This document shows, in pieces, positions 8,585-16,733 of a stretch of 64,000 nucleotides of DNA. A program made the translations under genes and the position numbers. Each line of letters begins with the position of its first letter. Within the stretch, counting starts at the first letter, position 1. Source of the DNA: Nitrospira sp. (GTDB lineage: Bacteria; Nitrospirota; Nitrospiria; Nitrospirales; Nitrospiraceae); contig JALHPO010000003.1 of NCBI GenBank assembly GCA_022842445.1, positions 248,001-312,000 of the forward strand, given 5' to 3'. The notes beneath the pieces were generated by a model. It worked only from the letters and a program-made list of their open reading frames with translations. It did not search any database and had not been told where the DNA came from.

Positions 8585-8914
8585 TCACCATTCTTTGAAG
8601 ATTATGAAGACGGCGCCCGCCATCATGCCAAAGCCAACGAGATAATTCCATTTGAGCGGCTCTTTGAGGTACCACACCGAGAAGATGCAAAACACGACCA
8701 GGGTAATCACTTCCTGAATGGTTTTCAATTGGGCCGCCGTGAACTCATAGTGCCCAATCCGATTCGCCGGCACTTGCAGGCAATATTCGAAAAACGCGAT
8801 CCCCCAGCTCGCCAGAATCACAATCCACAGGGGCGAATCTTTGTATTTCAGATGCCCATACCAGGCAAAGGTCATGAAAATGTTGGAAACGGTCAGCAAG
8901 AGAATCGTGTGCAT
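8585..8914 (-). CDS. DUF486 / DMT-type small membrane protein
   Basis: Protein of 109 residues with four predicted membrane helices (about 2-19, 28-45, 65-84, 88-105). It has the DUF486 signature WGIAFFEYCLQVPANRIG and the downstream KTIQEVITLVVF. DUF486 proteins belong to the drug/metabolite transporter superfamily as half-size members and have no established substrate. The 210-bp upstream and 275-bp downstream gaps hold no gene I can support. Confidence 0.9.
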   Translation of the reverse strand: MHTILLLTVSNIFMTFAWYGHLKYKDSPLWIVILASWGIAFFEYCLQVPANRIGHYEFTAAQLKTIQEVITLVVFCIFSVWYLKEPLKWNYLVGFGMMAGAVFIIFKEW

Positions 8915-9189
8915 TCAAGTTCTCACGTTAGATTCCCAGCAATACAGCTGAAGGCCATAAGCGCCATCAACACATCTCACTCTTTCCTTCTTGCGGGGTG
9001 GAGGGGATGGAGCTTTCGAAAGTCGCCATGGCGGAAATGGCAAGGTGTAGCTGAAGAAGGTGCCGCGGGTGACGGCATGCGATGCTTCATCGCGCCTTAC
9101 AGTCGCACGAGGCCAAGGGTAACGATTCAGCTGCCATCAGAACTCATCGCATCTTGGCGACGCCGAAAGCTCCAACCCGTCTACCCCGC

Positions 9190-11697
9190 TCACACCCCCG
9201 CTTCCCTCAACACCTGCCCCGTATAGGACCGCTTTGCCTTGGCAATTTCTTTCGGTGGACCTTCGGCGACGATCTCGCCGCCACGATCCCCGCCTTCCGG
9301 CCCCAGGTCGATGATCCAGTCGGCATTTTTGATCACGTCCAGATTGTGTTCGATGATGAGGACCGTGTTCCCGGTTTCGACAAGCCGATCCAGTACATCA
9401 AGCAGCCGCTGGACATCGGCAAAATGCAGTCCGGTCGTCGGCTCATCGAGGATGTACATCGTGCGGCCTGTTGCGCGTTTCGAAAGTTCCCGTGACAGTT
9501 TCACCCGTTGCGCCTCACCGCCGGACAACGTCGTCGCGGACTGGCCGAGCTTCACATAGTGCAACCCGACATCGTGCAACGTCTGGAGCTTGGTCTTGAT
9601 GAGCGGAATATGCTCAAAAAACTCCAGCGCGTCGTCGACGGTCATGTTCAGGACATCGGCAATGCTCTTACCCTTATGGAGGATCTCCAGCGTCTCACGG
9701 TTATAGCGTTGCCCCTTGCAGACTTCACAGGTCACATAGACATCGGGGAGGAAATGCATCTCGATCTTGATGAGCCCGTCGCCCTGACAGGCTTCACAGC
9801 GCCCACCCTTGACGTTGAAACTGTAACGGCCTGGCTTATAGCCACGGACGCGTGACTCCGGCAGGTTCGAAAAAAGATCGCGGATGTAGCCGAACAAACC
9901 TGTGTAGGTGGCAGGATTGGATCGCGGCGTGCGGCCGATCGGCGATTGGTCGATGTCGATCACTTTGTCGAGCGCCTCGACGCCTTTCAATTCCTTACAG
10001 CCGTCGATCTTCGGCTTCTTCTGATAAAGCAGTTGGGAGAGCGAGTGAAAGAGCACCTCCAGCACCAACGTGCTTTTACCGGACCCGGATACACCGGTGA
10101 CGCAGGTCAGCAACCCCAGCGGCACTCTCGCCGTCACGTTTTTGAGATTGTGCTTCTGCGCACCGACGATGGACAGATACCCTTTGGGCTTCCGCTGCCG
10201 CTGCGGGACGAGCACGGTCTGGGCCCCGCGCAGATATTGCCCGGTGATGGAGTCAGGATTGCCCATCACCTCCTGCGGCGTCCCTTGCGCGATCACATGG
10301 CCGCCATGCGTCCCGGCGCCCGGCCCCATGTCGAGCAGGTGGTCCGCTGCCATCATCGTTTCCGCATCGTGCTCGACGACAACCACCGTATTGCCGAGAT
10401 CACGCAGCCGCAGCAATGTCTGGAGCAATCTCCGATTGTCCCGTTGGTGCAAACCGATCGATGGCTCGTCGAGGATGTAGAGCACTCCGACAAGGCCCGA
10501 TCCGATCTGGGTGGCCAGCCGGATACGTTGCCCCTCTCCACCGGACAAAGTCGCCGCCGCACGATCAAGCGTCAGGTAATCCAGTCCGACATTGACGAGA
10601 AAGCCGAGCCGCTCACGGATTTCTTTTAAAATCCGATGGGCAATGACCAGCTCCCGGTCGGTAAACTTCAACGTGATGAAAAATTCAGCCGCGGCCCTCA
10701 CCGAGAGCCTCGTCACCTCTGAGATCGACTTCTTCGCCAGTTTGATGGACAAGCTTTCAGGCTTGAGCCTCGCGCCGTGACAGACCTCACAGGGTTCCAA
10801 TAAGGTAAAATCATCTTCCTCCGGACAGCCCGGCGCCATGGCAAACCCGATGCCGTCGCAAGCCGGACAGGCCCCGTGCGGACTGTTGAACGAAAAGATC
10901 CTGGGCTCGACCTCCGGATAGCTCACACCGCATTTGATGCAGGCCAGCTTGTCGCTATAGAGCCGCGGCTCGCCCTCTTCCGTCATGACACCCACAAGCC
11001 CGCCTGCCAACTTCGTCGCCGTCTCAACCGAATCTGCCAGACGGCGCATGAGCGCGTCCCCGGATTTGATCACCAACCGATCGACGATGATTTCGATGGT
11101 GTGCTTCTTCTGTTTATCGAGCGCGATATCCTCACCCAAATCAGCCATCTTGCCGTCGACGCGGGCACGGACATAGCCGGCCTTTCGCATCTCCAGCAAT
11201 TCTTTCCTATACTCACCCTTTCGCCCGCGCACGATTGGAGCAAGGATCTGAAACTTCGTCCCTTCCGGCAACGACGCAATCGCATCGACCATCTGCTGGA
11301 CTGTCTGAGCCGTGATCTCATCTCCACATTGGAAGCAATAGGGCCGCCCGACGCGCGCAAACAACAGCCGCAGGTAATCGTAAATCTCCGTCACGGTGCC
11401 GACGGTAGAACGGGGATTGTGGCTGGTGCTTTTCTGCTCGATGGAGATGGCGGGAGACAGACCTTCAATTGAATCGACATCCGGCTTCCCCATCTGTTCG
11501 AGAAACTGCCGCGCATAGGCCGACAGCGATTCGACGTACCGTCGCTGTCCCTCGGCATAGATCGTGTCAAACGCAAGTGACGACTTACCGGACCCGCTCA
11601 GACCGGTGATGACGACCAGCCGGTCGCGCGGAATCTCTACATCGATATTCTTGAGATTGTGCTCCCGCGCGCCTTTGATGATGATCGAATGGCTCAT
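9190..11697 (-). CDS. uvrA: UvrA, excinuclease ABC subunit A (short form)
   Basis: Protein of 835 residues, the damage-recognising ATPase of nucleotide excision repair. Both ABC modules are present: Walker [10 protein letters not shown] and GVSGSGKST, signatures LSGGEGQR and LSGGEAQR, and Walker [10 protein letters not shown] and YILDEPTTG. The zinc modules CIKC...CPAC and CEAC...CEVC and the UvrB-binding insertion ([15 protein letters not shown]) are also seen. Typical UvrA is about 940 residues. Here roughly 95 residues are missing between CPAC and the PC-x2-C-x-GARL motif of the first signature domain. The sequence joins smoothly and the rest is intact, so it is probably functional. The start is the ATG at 11697 ([10 protein letters not shown]); a longer frame upstream is unlikely. 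Confidence 0.95.
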   Translation of the reverse strand: MSHSIIIKGAREHNLKNIDVEIPRDRLVVITGLSGSGKSSLAFDTIYAEGQRRYVESLSAYARQFLEQMGKPDVDSIEGLSPAISIEQKSTSHNPRSTVGTVTEIYDYLRLLFARVGRPYCFQCGDEITAQTVQQMVDAIASLPEGTKFQILAPIVRGRKGEYRKELLEMRKAGYVRARVDGKMADLGEDIALDKQKKHTIEIIVDRLVIKSGDALMRRLADSVETATKLAGGLVGVMTEEGEPRLYSDKLACIKCGVSYPEVEPRIFSFNSPHGACPACDGIGFAMAPGCPEEDDFTLLEPCEVCHGARLKPESLSIKLAKKSISEVTRLSVRAAAEFFITLKFTDRELVIAHRILKEIRERLGFLVNVGLDYLTLDRAAATLSGGEGQRIRLATQIGSGLVGVLYILDEPSIGLHQRDNRRLLQTLLRLRDLGNTVVVVEHDAETMMAADHLLDMGPGAGTHGGHVIAQGTPQEVMGNPDSITGQYLRGAQTVLVPQRQRKPKGYLSIVGAQKHNLKNVTARVPLGLLTCVTGVSGSGKSTLVLEVLFHSLSQLLYQKKPKIDGCKELKGVEALDKVIDIDQSPIGRTPRSNPATYTGLFGYIRDLFSNLPESRVRGYKPGRYSFNVKGGRCEACQGDGLIKIEMHFLPDVYVTCEVCKGQRYNRETLEILHKGKSIADVLNMTVDDALEFFEHIPLIKTKLQTLHDVGLHYVKLGQSATTLSGGEAQRVKLSRELSKRATGRTMYILDEPTTGLHFADVQRLLDVLDRLVETGNTVLIIEHNLDVIKNADWIIDLGPEGGDRGGEIVAEGPPKEIAKAKRSYTGQVLREAGV

Positions 11698-11789
11698 AGG
11701 CGCGGGATTATAACATGGCGGGCTGAACGTCCGGGCCGATGTGCGCGCCCCCAATTCGTCTTCACTGAGACATGGTATTTAGGGGGGGG

Positions 11790-12017
11790 GGCAGAGGGCT
11801 CCCACATGGTCGATGCGAAGGATGTCGGGAGAGCGATGGCCCCAAGGCGGCCAGCTGACCGCCTCGTGTGCCTGCCCGCTTGGCAGCGCCCTTTCCCCGA
11901 AAAAACAGACCGTGACCAGGTCAAGCGATTGATACTTGTCTGCGGAGGCCAATCCTCTTCGAATCGACGGATCAGCAGCATCTGACGATACAGCGAGAGG
12001 AGATCGGCTGTGTCCAT
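11790..12017 (-). pseudogene. Relic of pyruvate dehydrogenase E1 component, alpha subunit
   Basis: From the ATG at 12017 the minus strand encodes MDTADLLSLYRQMLLIRRFEE, an excellent match to the start of the E1-alpha family. Immediately after, in a different frame, comes LDLVTVCFFGERALPSGQAHEAV, matching the thiamine-diphosphate region that normally follows about 130 residues later (VCFFGEGA...HEA). The middle has been deleted and the frame is shifted; the C-terminal half is absent. No E1-beta or E2 gene is seen nearby. A run of ten G at 11782-11791 marks the decayed end. Confidence 0.7.
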
Positions 12018-12086
12018 GTTGATCAGTACGCAAGTCGACTCACAGCCGACTCAACCAGCATCGTCCGACAACCGGGAAGGACCGGC

Positions 12087-13727
12087 TCAGTGCGGAAAGG
12101 CCTCTAAACGTTCCGTCAGCCGAAGATTCTCGGCATAATCAACCGGGCAATCGATCACCACCGGCACGGTACTCTTCAGTGCTTCGACAAGCATAGGCCG
12201 AAGTTCGGACCGGCCCGTCACGCGATACCCGACAGCGCCGAAACTCTGCGCATAGCGCACGAGATCGGGATTGCCAAATTCCACTGATGACGTCCGTCCG
12301 AAGCGCACCTGCTGCTTCCAACGAATCACGCCGTATCCATCGTCCCGCCAGACCAGGATGACCAGCGGTAATCCCAGACGGACCGCCGTCTCCAGCTCCT
12401 GCGAGTTCATGAGAAAACCTCCGTCGCCGGTCACCGCCACCACGCATCGTTCGGGATACAGTAACTTCGCGGCAATCGCACCCGGCACGGCAATCCCCAT
12501 CGCAGCAAAGCCATTCGAGATGATGCAGGAATTGGGAACCTCGCACGGAAACATCCTGGCCATCCAGAGTTTATGCGCACCGACGTCACAAATCACCAGA
12601 TCGTCAGGCGCAAGCACTACGCGCAGGTCCTGCACGATGTGCTGCGGCCGCATCGGCCAGGACCGCGTGATGGCCAGCTCGGCGTCCAATCCATCGACGA
12701 CCGTCTTCCGGGCCTCCCGAGCCCATGAGGAATCGAACGGCATCACCTTCCCCTCGAGAAGCTCCAACGAAAGGCGGAGATCCCCCAGCACGCCGACCTC
12801 GACGATGTAATGTGCATCGACCTCTGCCGGTGACACATCAAGGTGCACGATGCGCTTATCCCGGCGGGGGTTCCAGAAGCACGGCGCATATTCCACGAAA
12901 TCATATCCCAGCGCAATGACCACGTCCGCCTGCTCCATGACGACCGACGCGTAATCTCGCGCTTGAAGCCCGATCGTGTACAGAGACAGCTGATCGCTGT
13001 CCGGAAGCACCCCTTTGGACATGAATGTGTGGAGCACAGGAATCTGCAAACGCCGGGCAAACCGTCGAACCGCCTCGTGCGCACAACCGCGAATCACGCC
13101 GTTACCGGCAAGGATGACAGGGCGCTGTGCGGTGCCGATCGCTTGAACCGCGCGGGAGACCTCGCTGGGCGCCGGCTCGGGCATGGCTGGCGCTTGCACA
13201 AAAAGAGGCTCCATACCGCTGACATCGCCGAGCTGTTCATCCGCCACATCTTCCGGAAGCTCCACATGAGTCGCACCCGGCTTTTCCGCCTGCGCGATCT
13301 TGAACGCCTTCCGAATCGCTTCGGGAATGACGGAGGCTTTCGGAATCGAGGCATTCCATTTTGTGGCAGGCTTGAACAGCGACATCACGTCGATGTACTG
13401 GTGCGATTCCTTGTGGCGACGATTCAATGCCGCTTGCCCGGTGAGGGCGACCAGAGGAGCCCGATCCAGGTTAGCATCAACCACACCGGTCAGCAAATTC
13501 GTCGCGCCAGGTCCCAGCGTCGATAGGCAAACCCCCGCCTTCCCGCTCAGTCGCCCATAGACATCGGCCATGAAGGCTGCCCCCTGTTCGTGCCGTGTCT
13601 CGATAAAGCGAATGCGGGAATCGAGAAAGGCATCCATCAGTTCCAGTATCTCCTCGCCGGGCAAGCCAAAGACAAAATGGACACCTTCATTTTCCAAACA
13701 TCGAACCAGCAGTTCTGCCGCCTTCAT
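12087..13727 (-). CDS. Thiamine-diphosphate enzyme, acetolactate synthase large-subunit type
   Basis: Protein of 546 residues with the three domains of this family. The N-terminal PYR domain has the catalytic glutamate in FIETRHEQGAAFMADVYGR. A central Rossmann domain carries PVILAGNGV. The C-terminal PP domain has the cofactor motif GDGGFLMNSQELETAVRLGLP. It resembles catabolic or unassigned acetolactate-synthase-like proteins, and no small regulatory subunit lies nearby, so biosynthetic IlvB is less likely. I start at the ATG at 13727 (MKAAELLVRC), preceded by AGAGGTG; the longer frame adds 22 unlikely residues. It lies next to the E1-alpha relic, another thiamine-diphosphate enzyme. The substrate is not certain. 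Confidence 0.85.
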   Translation of the reverse strand: MKAAELLVRCLENEGVHFVFGLPGEEILELMDAFLDSRIRFIETRHEQGAAFMADVYGRLSGKAGVCLSTLGPGATNLLTGVVDANLDRAPLVALTGQAALNRRHKESHQYIDVMSLFKPATKWNASIPKASVIPEAIRKAFKIAQAEKPGATHVELPEDVADEQLGDVSGMEPLFVQAPAMPEPAPSEVSRAVQAIGTAQRPVILAGNGVIRGCAHEAVRRFARRLQIPVLHTFMSKGVLPDSDQLSLYTIGLQARDYASVVMEQADVVIALGYDFVEYAPCFWNPRRDKRIVHLDVSPAEVDAHYIVEVGVLGDLRLSLELLEGKVMPFDSSWAREARKTVVDGLDAELAITRSWPMRPQHIVQDLRVVLAPDDLVICDVGAHKLWMARMFPCEVPNSCIISNGFAAMGIAVPGAIAAKLLYPERCVVAVTGDGGFLMNSQELETAVRLGLPLVILVWRDDGYGVIRWKQQVRFGRTSSVEFGNPDLVRYAQSFGAVGYRVTGRSELRPMLVEALKSTVPVVIDCPVDYAENLRLTERLEAFPH

Positions 13728-14031
13728 GGGCACCTCTTGTGTCGTCAACCACCACAGTTCGCTCGCACCGGCCTGTGATACTAGCACTCCCACCTTGCAA
13801 CGATCGTATCAAACAGATGCGGCTGGCGAACAGACTGATAGTGGGGCAAGTTGGACTAGCACCGTAGCATTTCTCCCGAACGGGAAACGGTCCAAAGTGA
13901 CCGCTGTTCCATTGGGCCCGTGAGCCATGGACCCTTTCGTTGGGAGATTCGCATGCCGGGGCATAACCGAATCCAAACTGACCCACTACCCGGCTTGACA
14001 CCGCCTTGAACCAGGTGCTAACACCATCGGC
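13728..14031. other. Divergent intergenic region; no gene seen
   Basis: About 304 bp between the divergent acetolactate-synthase-like and ubiE genes. The region should hold promoters for both. I could not single out a convincing -35/-10 pair or RNA element. Confidence 0.5.
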
Positions 14032-14808
14032 ATGGTACAGGTCCAAGAACCGTCCGTACGTCAGGAACCTCCTGCACCCCCCCAAGCCGTCTCGACATGG
14101 TCGGGACCAGCCAGGGAACAAGCCGTGCAGCGGATGTTCACCTCCATCGCCGGCGTCTATGACCTGAATAATACGCTCCTCAGCTTCGGACTCCATTACC
14201 GCTGGAAACAAATCGCCGCGTCGTTTGTCACGCCGGTTGAACAAGGCACGGCCCTTGATGTCGGAGCCGGCACGGCGGATCTCGCGCTGCTGGTTGAGCC
14301 ACGGATGGGTGCAACCGGACGCGTGGTGGCATCCGACCTGAACTATGCCATGTTGGCGGAAGGCCTTAAAAAAGTGGCAGGCAGAGGACTGACCGGCAAG
14401 ATCACCTGTTTGCAGGCCAGCGCGGAACATTTGGGATTTGCCGACAATACCTTCGATGCCGTCACCACCGGCTTCTGCATGCGCAACGTCGGCAACCTTC
14501 CACAAGCGGTACGCGAAATTCGCCGGGTCATGAAGCCGGGAGGCCGTTTCATCTGTCTGGAGTTTTCACGCCCGGTGTTCGGCTGGTTGCGAGCCCTGTA
14601 CGATTGGTACTCGTTCAAACTCCTGCCATGGGTCGGGACGAAAGTGGCACGGGATAAGACGGGCGTGTACGAATACCTCCCGGCATCGATCCGTACGTTC
14701 CCGGATCAAGAACGGCTCTGCCAGATATTGCGTGAAGCAGGCTACAGCCAGGTGTCGTATAAGAACCTGACCGGCGGGATCGTCGCGATCCATGTGGCAA
14801 CGAAATGA
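14032..14808 (+). CDS. ubiE: UbiE/MenG quinone C-methyltransferase
   Basis: Protein of 258 residues, a SAM-dependent methyltransferase that C-methylates demethylmenaquinone (and, in some bacteria, a ubiquinone precursor). Family signatures are clear: MFTSIAGVYDLNNTLLSFG, the SAM site ALDVGAGTADLAL, the family-specific GFCMRNVGN, and RVMKPGGRFICLEFSRP. The C-terminal YEYLPASIRTFPDQERL block is also typical. An N-terminal proline-rich tail of about 25 residues is extra. As no ubiquinone genes are in the window, the menaquinone step is the likelier job. Confidence 0.92.
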   Translation: MVQVQEPSVRQEPPAPPQAVSTWSGPAREQAVQRMFTSIAGVYDLNNTLLSFGLHYRWKQIAASFVTPVEQGTALDVGAGTADLALLVEPRMGATGRVVASDLNYAMLAEGLKKVAGRGLTGKITCLQASAEHLGFADNTFDAVTTGFCMRNVGNLPQAVREIRRVMKPGGRFICLEFSRPVFGWLRALYDWYSFKLLPWVGTKVARDKTGVYEYLPASIRTFPDQERLCQILREAGYSQVSYKNLTGGIVAIHVATK

Positions 14809-14811
14809 TAG

Positions 14812-14892
14812 TCGGAAAGTCCATAAAGCCGGAAAGTCATCACGTCCTTGGGTGCCGACCTTACGACTTTCAGACTTGACGGCTTTCAGACT
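14812..14892. repeat. Heptad-type inverted repeat, copy 3
   Basis: Between ubiE and the radical SAM gene. The left arm has AGTCGGAAAGTC and AAGCCGGAAAGTC, and the right arm CGACTTTCAGACTTGACGG and CTTTCAGACT. Words of GAAAGTC/GAAAGCC type recur about every seven bases and the arms are complementary. The next gene starts immediately after it. The word differs from copies 1, 2 and 5, but the layout is the same. Confidence 0.6.
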
Positions 14893-16518
14893 ATGGATTC
14901 GATACTTTACATCTTCCTCCCCTGCAAGAAGGTCTATCCCATCGGGATTACTTATCTGGCGGACTTCATCCACCGGCGGAAGCCGGAAGTACGGCAGCGC
15001 ATCCTCGATCTGTCGCTGTTTCCTGTGCCGCAACGGAGCCAGGCCATTCGCGATGCGGCTGCCGACTTCAAGCCGGATCTCGTCTGCTTTTCCTGGCGCG
15101 ACATCCAGATCTTTTCGCCTCATGAAGGCGATTCGTCGCTGGAACATGCGTTCAATTTTTATTTTGCCAGCAACCCGTTGAAGCGGATCGCCGCCTCCTT
15201 TGCAGGTGTGAAACAGCTCTACCGGTATTACAGTCACATCTATACGATCCTGTCGTATCCCTGGTTGGTCCGCAAGGAGTTCCCCAAGGCTCAGATTATG
15301 ATCGGCGGCGGAGCCTTCACTGCGTTTGCCGATCAACTGATCGAAAAACTTCCAGAAGGCACGATCGGCCTGCTTGGCGAGGGTGAAGATGCGATTCTGA
15401 AAGTGATTGAAGGCCGCTCGATCGAAGACGAACGCTATATCATCAAGGAGGGGAATGCCGTCAGAAAGGGAAATCAAGGCTCACCAGCCTTGCTCGACGC
15501 TCAAACGGTCGACCTCCCCTATCTCACCTCAATTTTCCCTCAATATCGAGAATATCAGAACGAATCCATCGGGGTGCAAACCAAGCGCGGCTGTCCCTAT
15601 GACTGCGCCTTCTGTCTCTATCCCTACATCGAAGGCAAGCGGGTTCGTTATCGCCCCCCGGCGATGGTCGTCAAAGACATTTCACAGCATTATCATCAGT
15701 GGGGGACCCGCCGGTTCTGGTTTACTGATGCGCAATTCATCACCGGGAAAGAAGCCTATCCGCAATGCACGGAGATCCTTGAGCGGATTCTTTCCGAGAA
15801 CCTTGATATCGAGTGGTCCGGCTACATCAGAACATCATTGATCACGCCGGAATTGGCCAAGCTGATGGTCCGCTCTGGCGTCGGAGACTTAGAGGTCGCC
15901 ATCACATCCGGCTCGCAAGAGGTTCTGAACAACCTCCACATGGGGTTCAAGCTGGAACGACTCTATGACGGCTGTCGTTATCTGGCTGAGGCCGGCTTCA
16001 GGGGCAAAGTCATTCTGAACTACTCGCTCAACAGCCCGAAAGAGACAGAAGAAAGCCTGCTCCAGAGCGTGGATTCCTACAAGATGGTCGCCTCGATTCT
16101 GGGTGAGGAGCGGGTCTTCCCCTTGATGTTCTTCCTGGGCATCCAGCCCAATACGGATCTGGAACATCGATTACTCGAAGAAGGGTACCTGTCGGCCGGG
16201 TATAACCCCCTGATGTTGACTCCGACCAGCATCAGAAAACTGCTCTATAATCCGGCACCGCTCAACAGCATCATCGCCAAGGCCTGCCTACGCGCCTGGG
16301 AAAAGAAACAAGGCAGTCGAGACCCCAGAAAATGGACCGGTTCTCTCTCTCAATCTGGGACAGAAACGCCTTCGTATGCGGACACGAACTTGAGCAAAGG
16401 CATCGAAGGTAACTCGGGACGAGACGCCTTACTGGCGATTGAAGACATTCTCCGGTCACGCCGGCCCTCCCCCACTTCTTCACAGACGGGGGAACCCCGC
16501 GTAACATCAGCCGGTTAG
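14893..16518 (+). CDS. B12-binding-type radical SAM protein
   Basis: Protein of 541 residues. The N-terminal region (about 1-190) looks like a cobalamin-binding Rossmann domain (PIGITYLADFI, CFSWRDIQIFSP, IMIGGGAFTAF, GEGEDAI). A radical SAM barrel follows, with CPYDCAFCLYP giving the three 4Fe-4S cysteines. The C-terminal tail is serine/proline-rich. The usual DxHxxG cobalamin motif is not obvious, so B12 may not be bound base-off. The family modifies varied substrates, so the reaction is unknown. I start at the ATG at 14893; the longer frame would translate the upstream repeat hairpin. It follows ubiE and precedes the PCP_red proteins on the same strand. Confidence 0.82.
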   Translation: MDSILYIFLPCKKVYPIGITYLADFIHRRKPEVRQRILDLSLFPVPQRSQAIRDAAADFKPDLVCFSWRDIQIFSPHEGDSSLEHAFNFYFASNPLKRIAASFAGVKQLYRYYSHIYTILSYPWLVRKEFPKAQIMIGGGAFTAFADQLIEKLPEGTIGLLGEGEDAILKVIEGRSIEDERYIIKEGNAVRKGNQGSPALLDAQTVDLPYLTSIFPQYREYQNESIGVQTKRGCPYDCAFCLYPYIEGKRVRYRPPAMVVKDISQHYHQWGTRRFWFTDAQFITGKEAYPQCTEILERILSENLDIEWSGYIRTSLITPELAKLMVRSGVGDLEVAITSGSQEVLNNLHMGFKLERLYDGCRYLAEAGFRGKVILNYSLNSPKETEESLLQSVDSYKMVASILGEERVFPLMFFLGIQPNTDLEHRLLEEGYLSAGYNPLMLTPTSIRKLLYNPAPLNSIIAKACLRAWEKKQGSRDPRKWTGSLSQSGTETPSYADTNLSKGIEGNSGRDALLAIEDILRSRRPSPTSSQTGEPRVTSAG

Positions 16519-16721
16519 TCAAGCCGCTCGTCGATGATCATCGGGCAACGCCTCCCATTCTTGCCATGATGTATATCCTCTGACCATTGGGCCCTTCACC
16601 TTCTTGCATTCTAGTTCAAGCCAGTGCTATCATCCGCATTCTTTACGGATCTGTCAGCACGTCAACTATTTGGTTTTTCACACGATTGTGGCGTTTCGCC
16701 TGTCTCATGATAGCGCCCTAA

Positions 16722-16733
16722 GGAGGCGCCTCC
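16722..16733 (+). promoter_or_regulatory. Palindromic Shine-Dalgarno abutting the stress-protein start
   Basis: GGAGGCGCCTCC is a perfect 12-bp palindrome and contains the ribosome-binding site of the gene starting at 16734. It could fold locally or pair between transcripts and limit translation. The luxR-type gene has almost the same arrangement at 511-522. Confidence 0.4.

Noticed and set aside
9946..10629. 227-residue plus-strand frame inside uvrA
   Set aside because: Antisense to intact UvrA motifs; arginine/histidine-rich shadow with no ribosome-binding site.
12843..13526. 227-residue plus-strand frame
   Set aside because: Shadow of the acetolactate-synthase-like gene.
13687..14505. 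272-residue minus-strand frame
   Set aside because: Overlaps the ubiE and acetolactate-synthase-like genes antisense; no family signs.
14566..15477. 303-residue minus-strand frame
   Set aside because: Shadow of the ubiE and radical SAM genes, which carry clear motifs.
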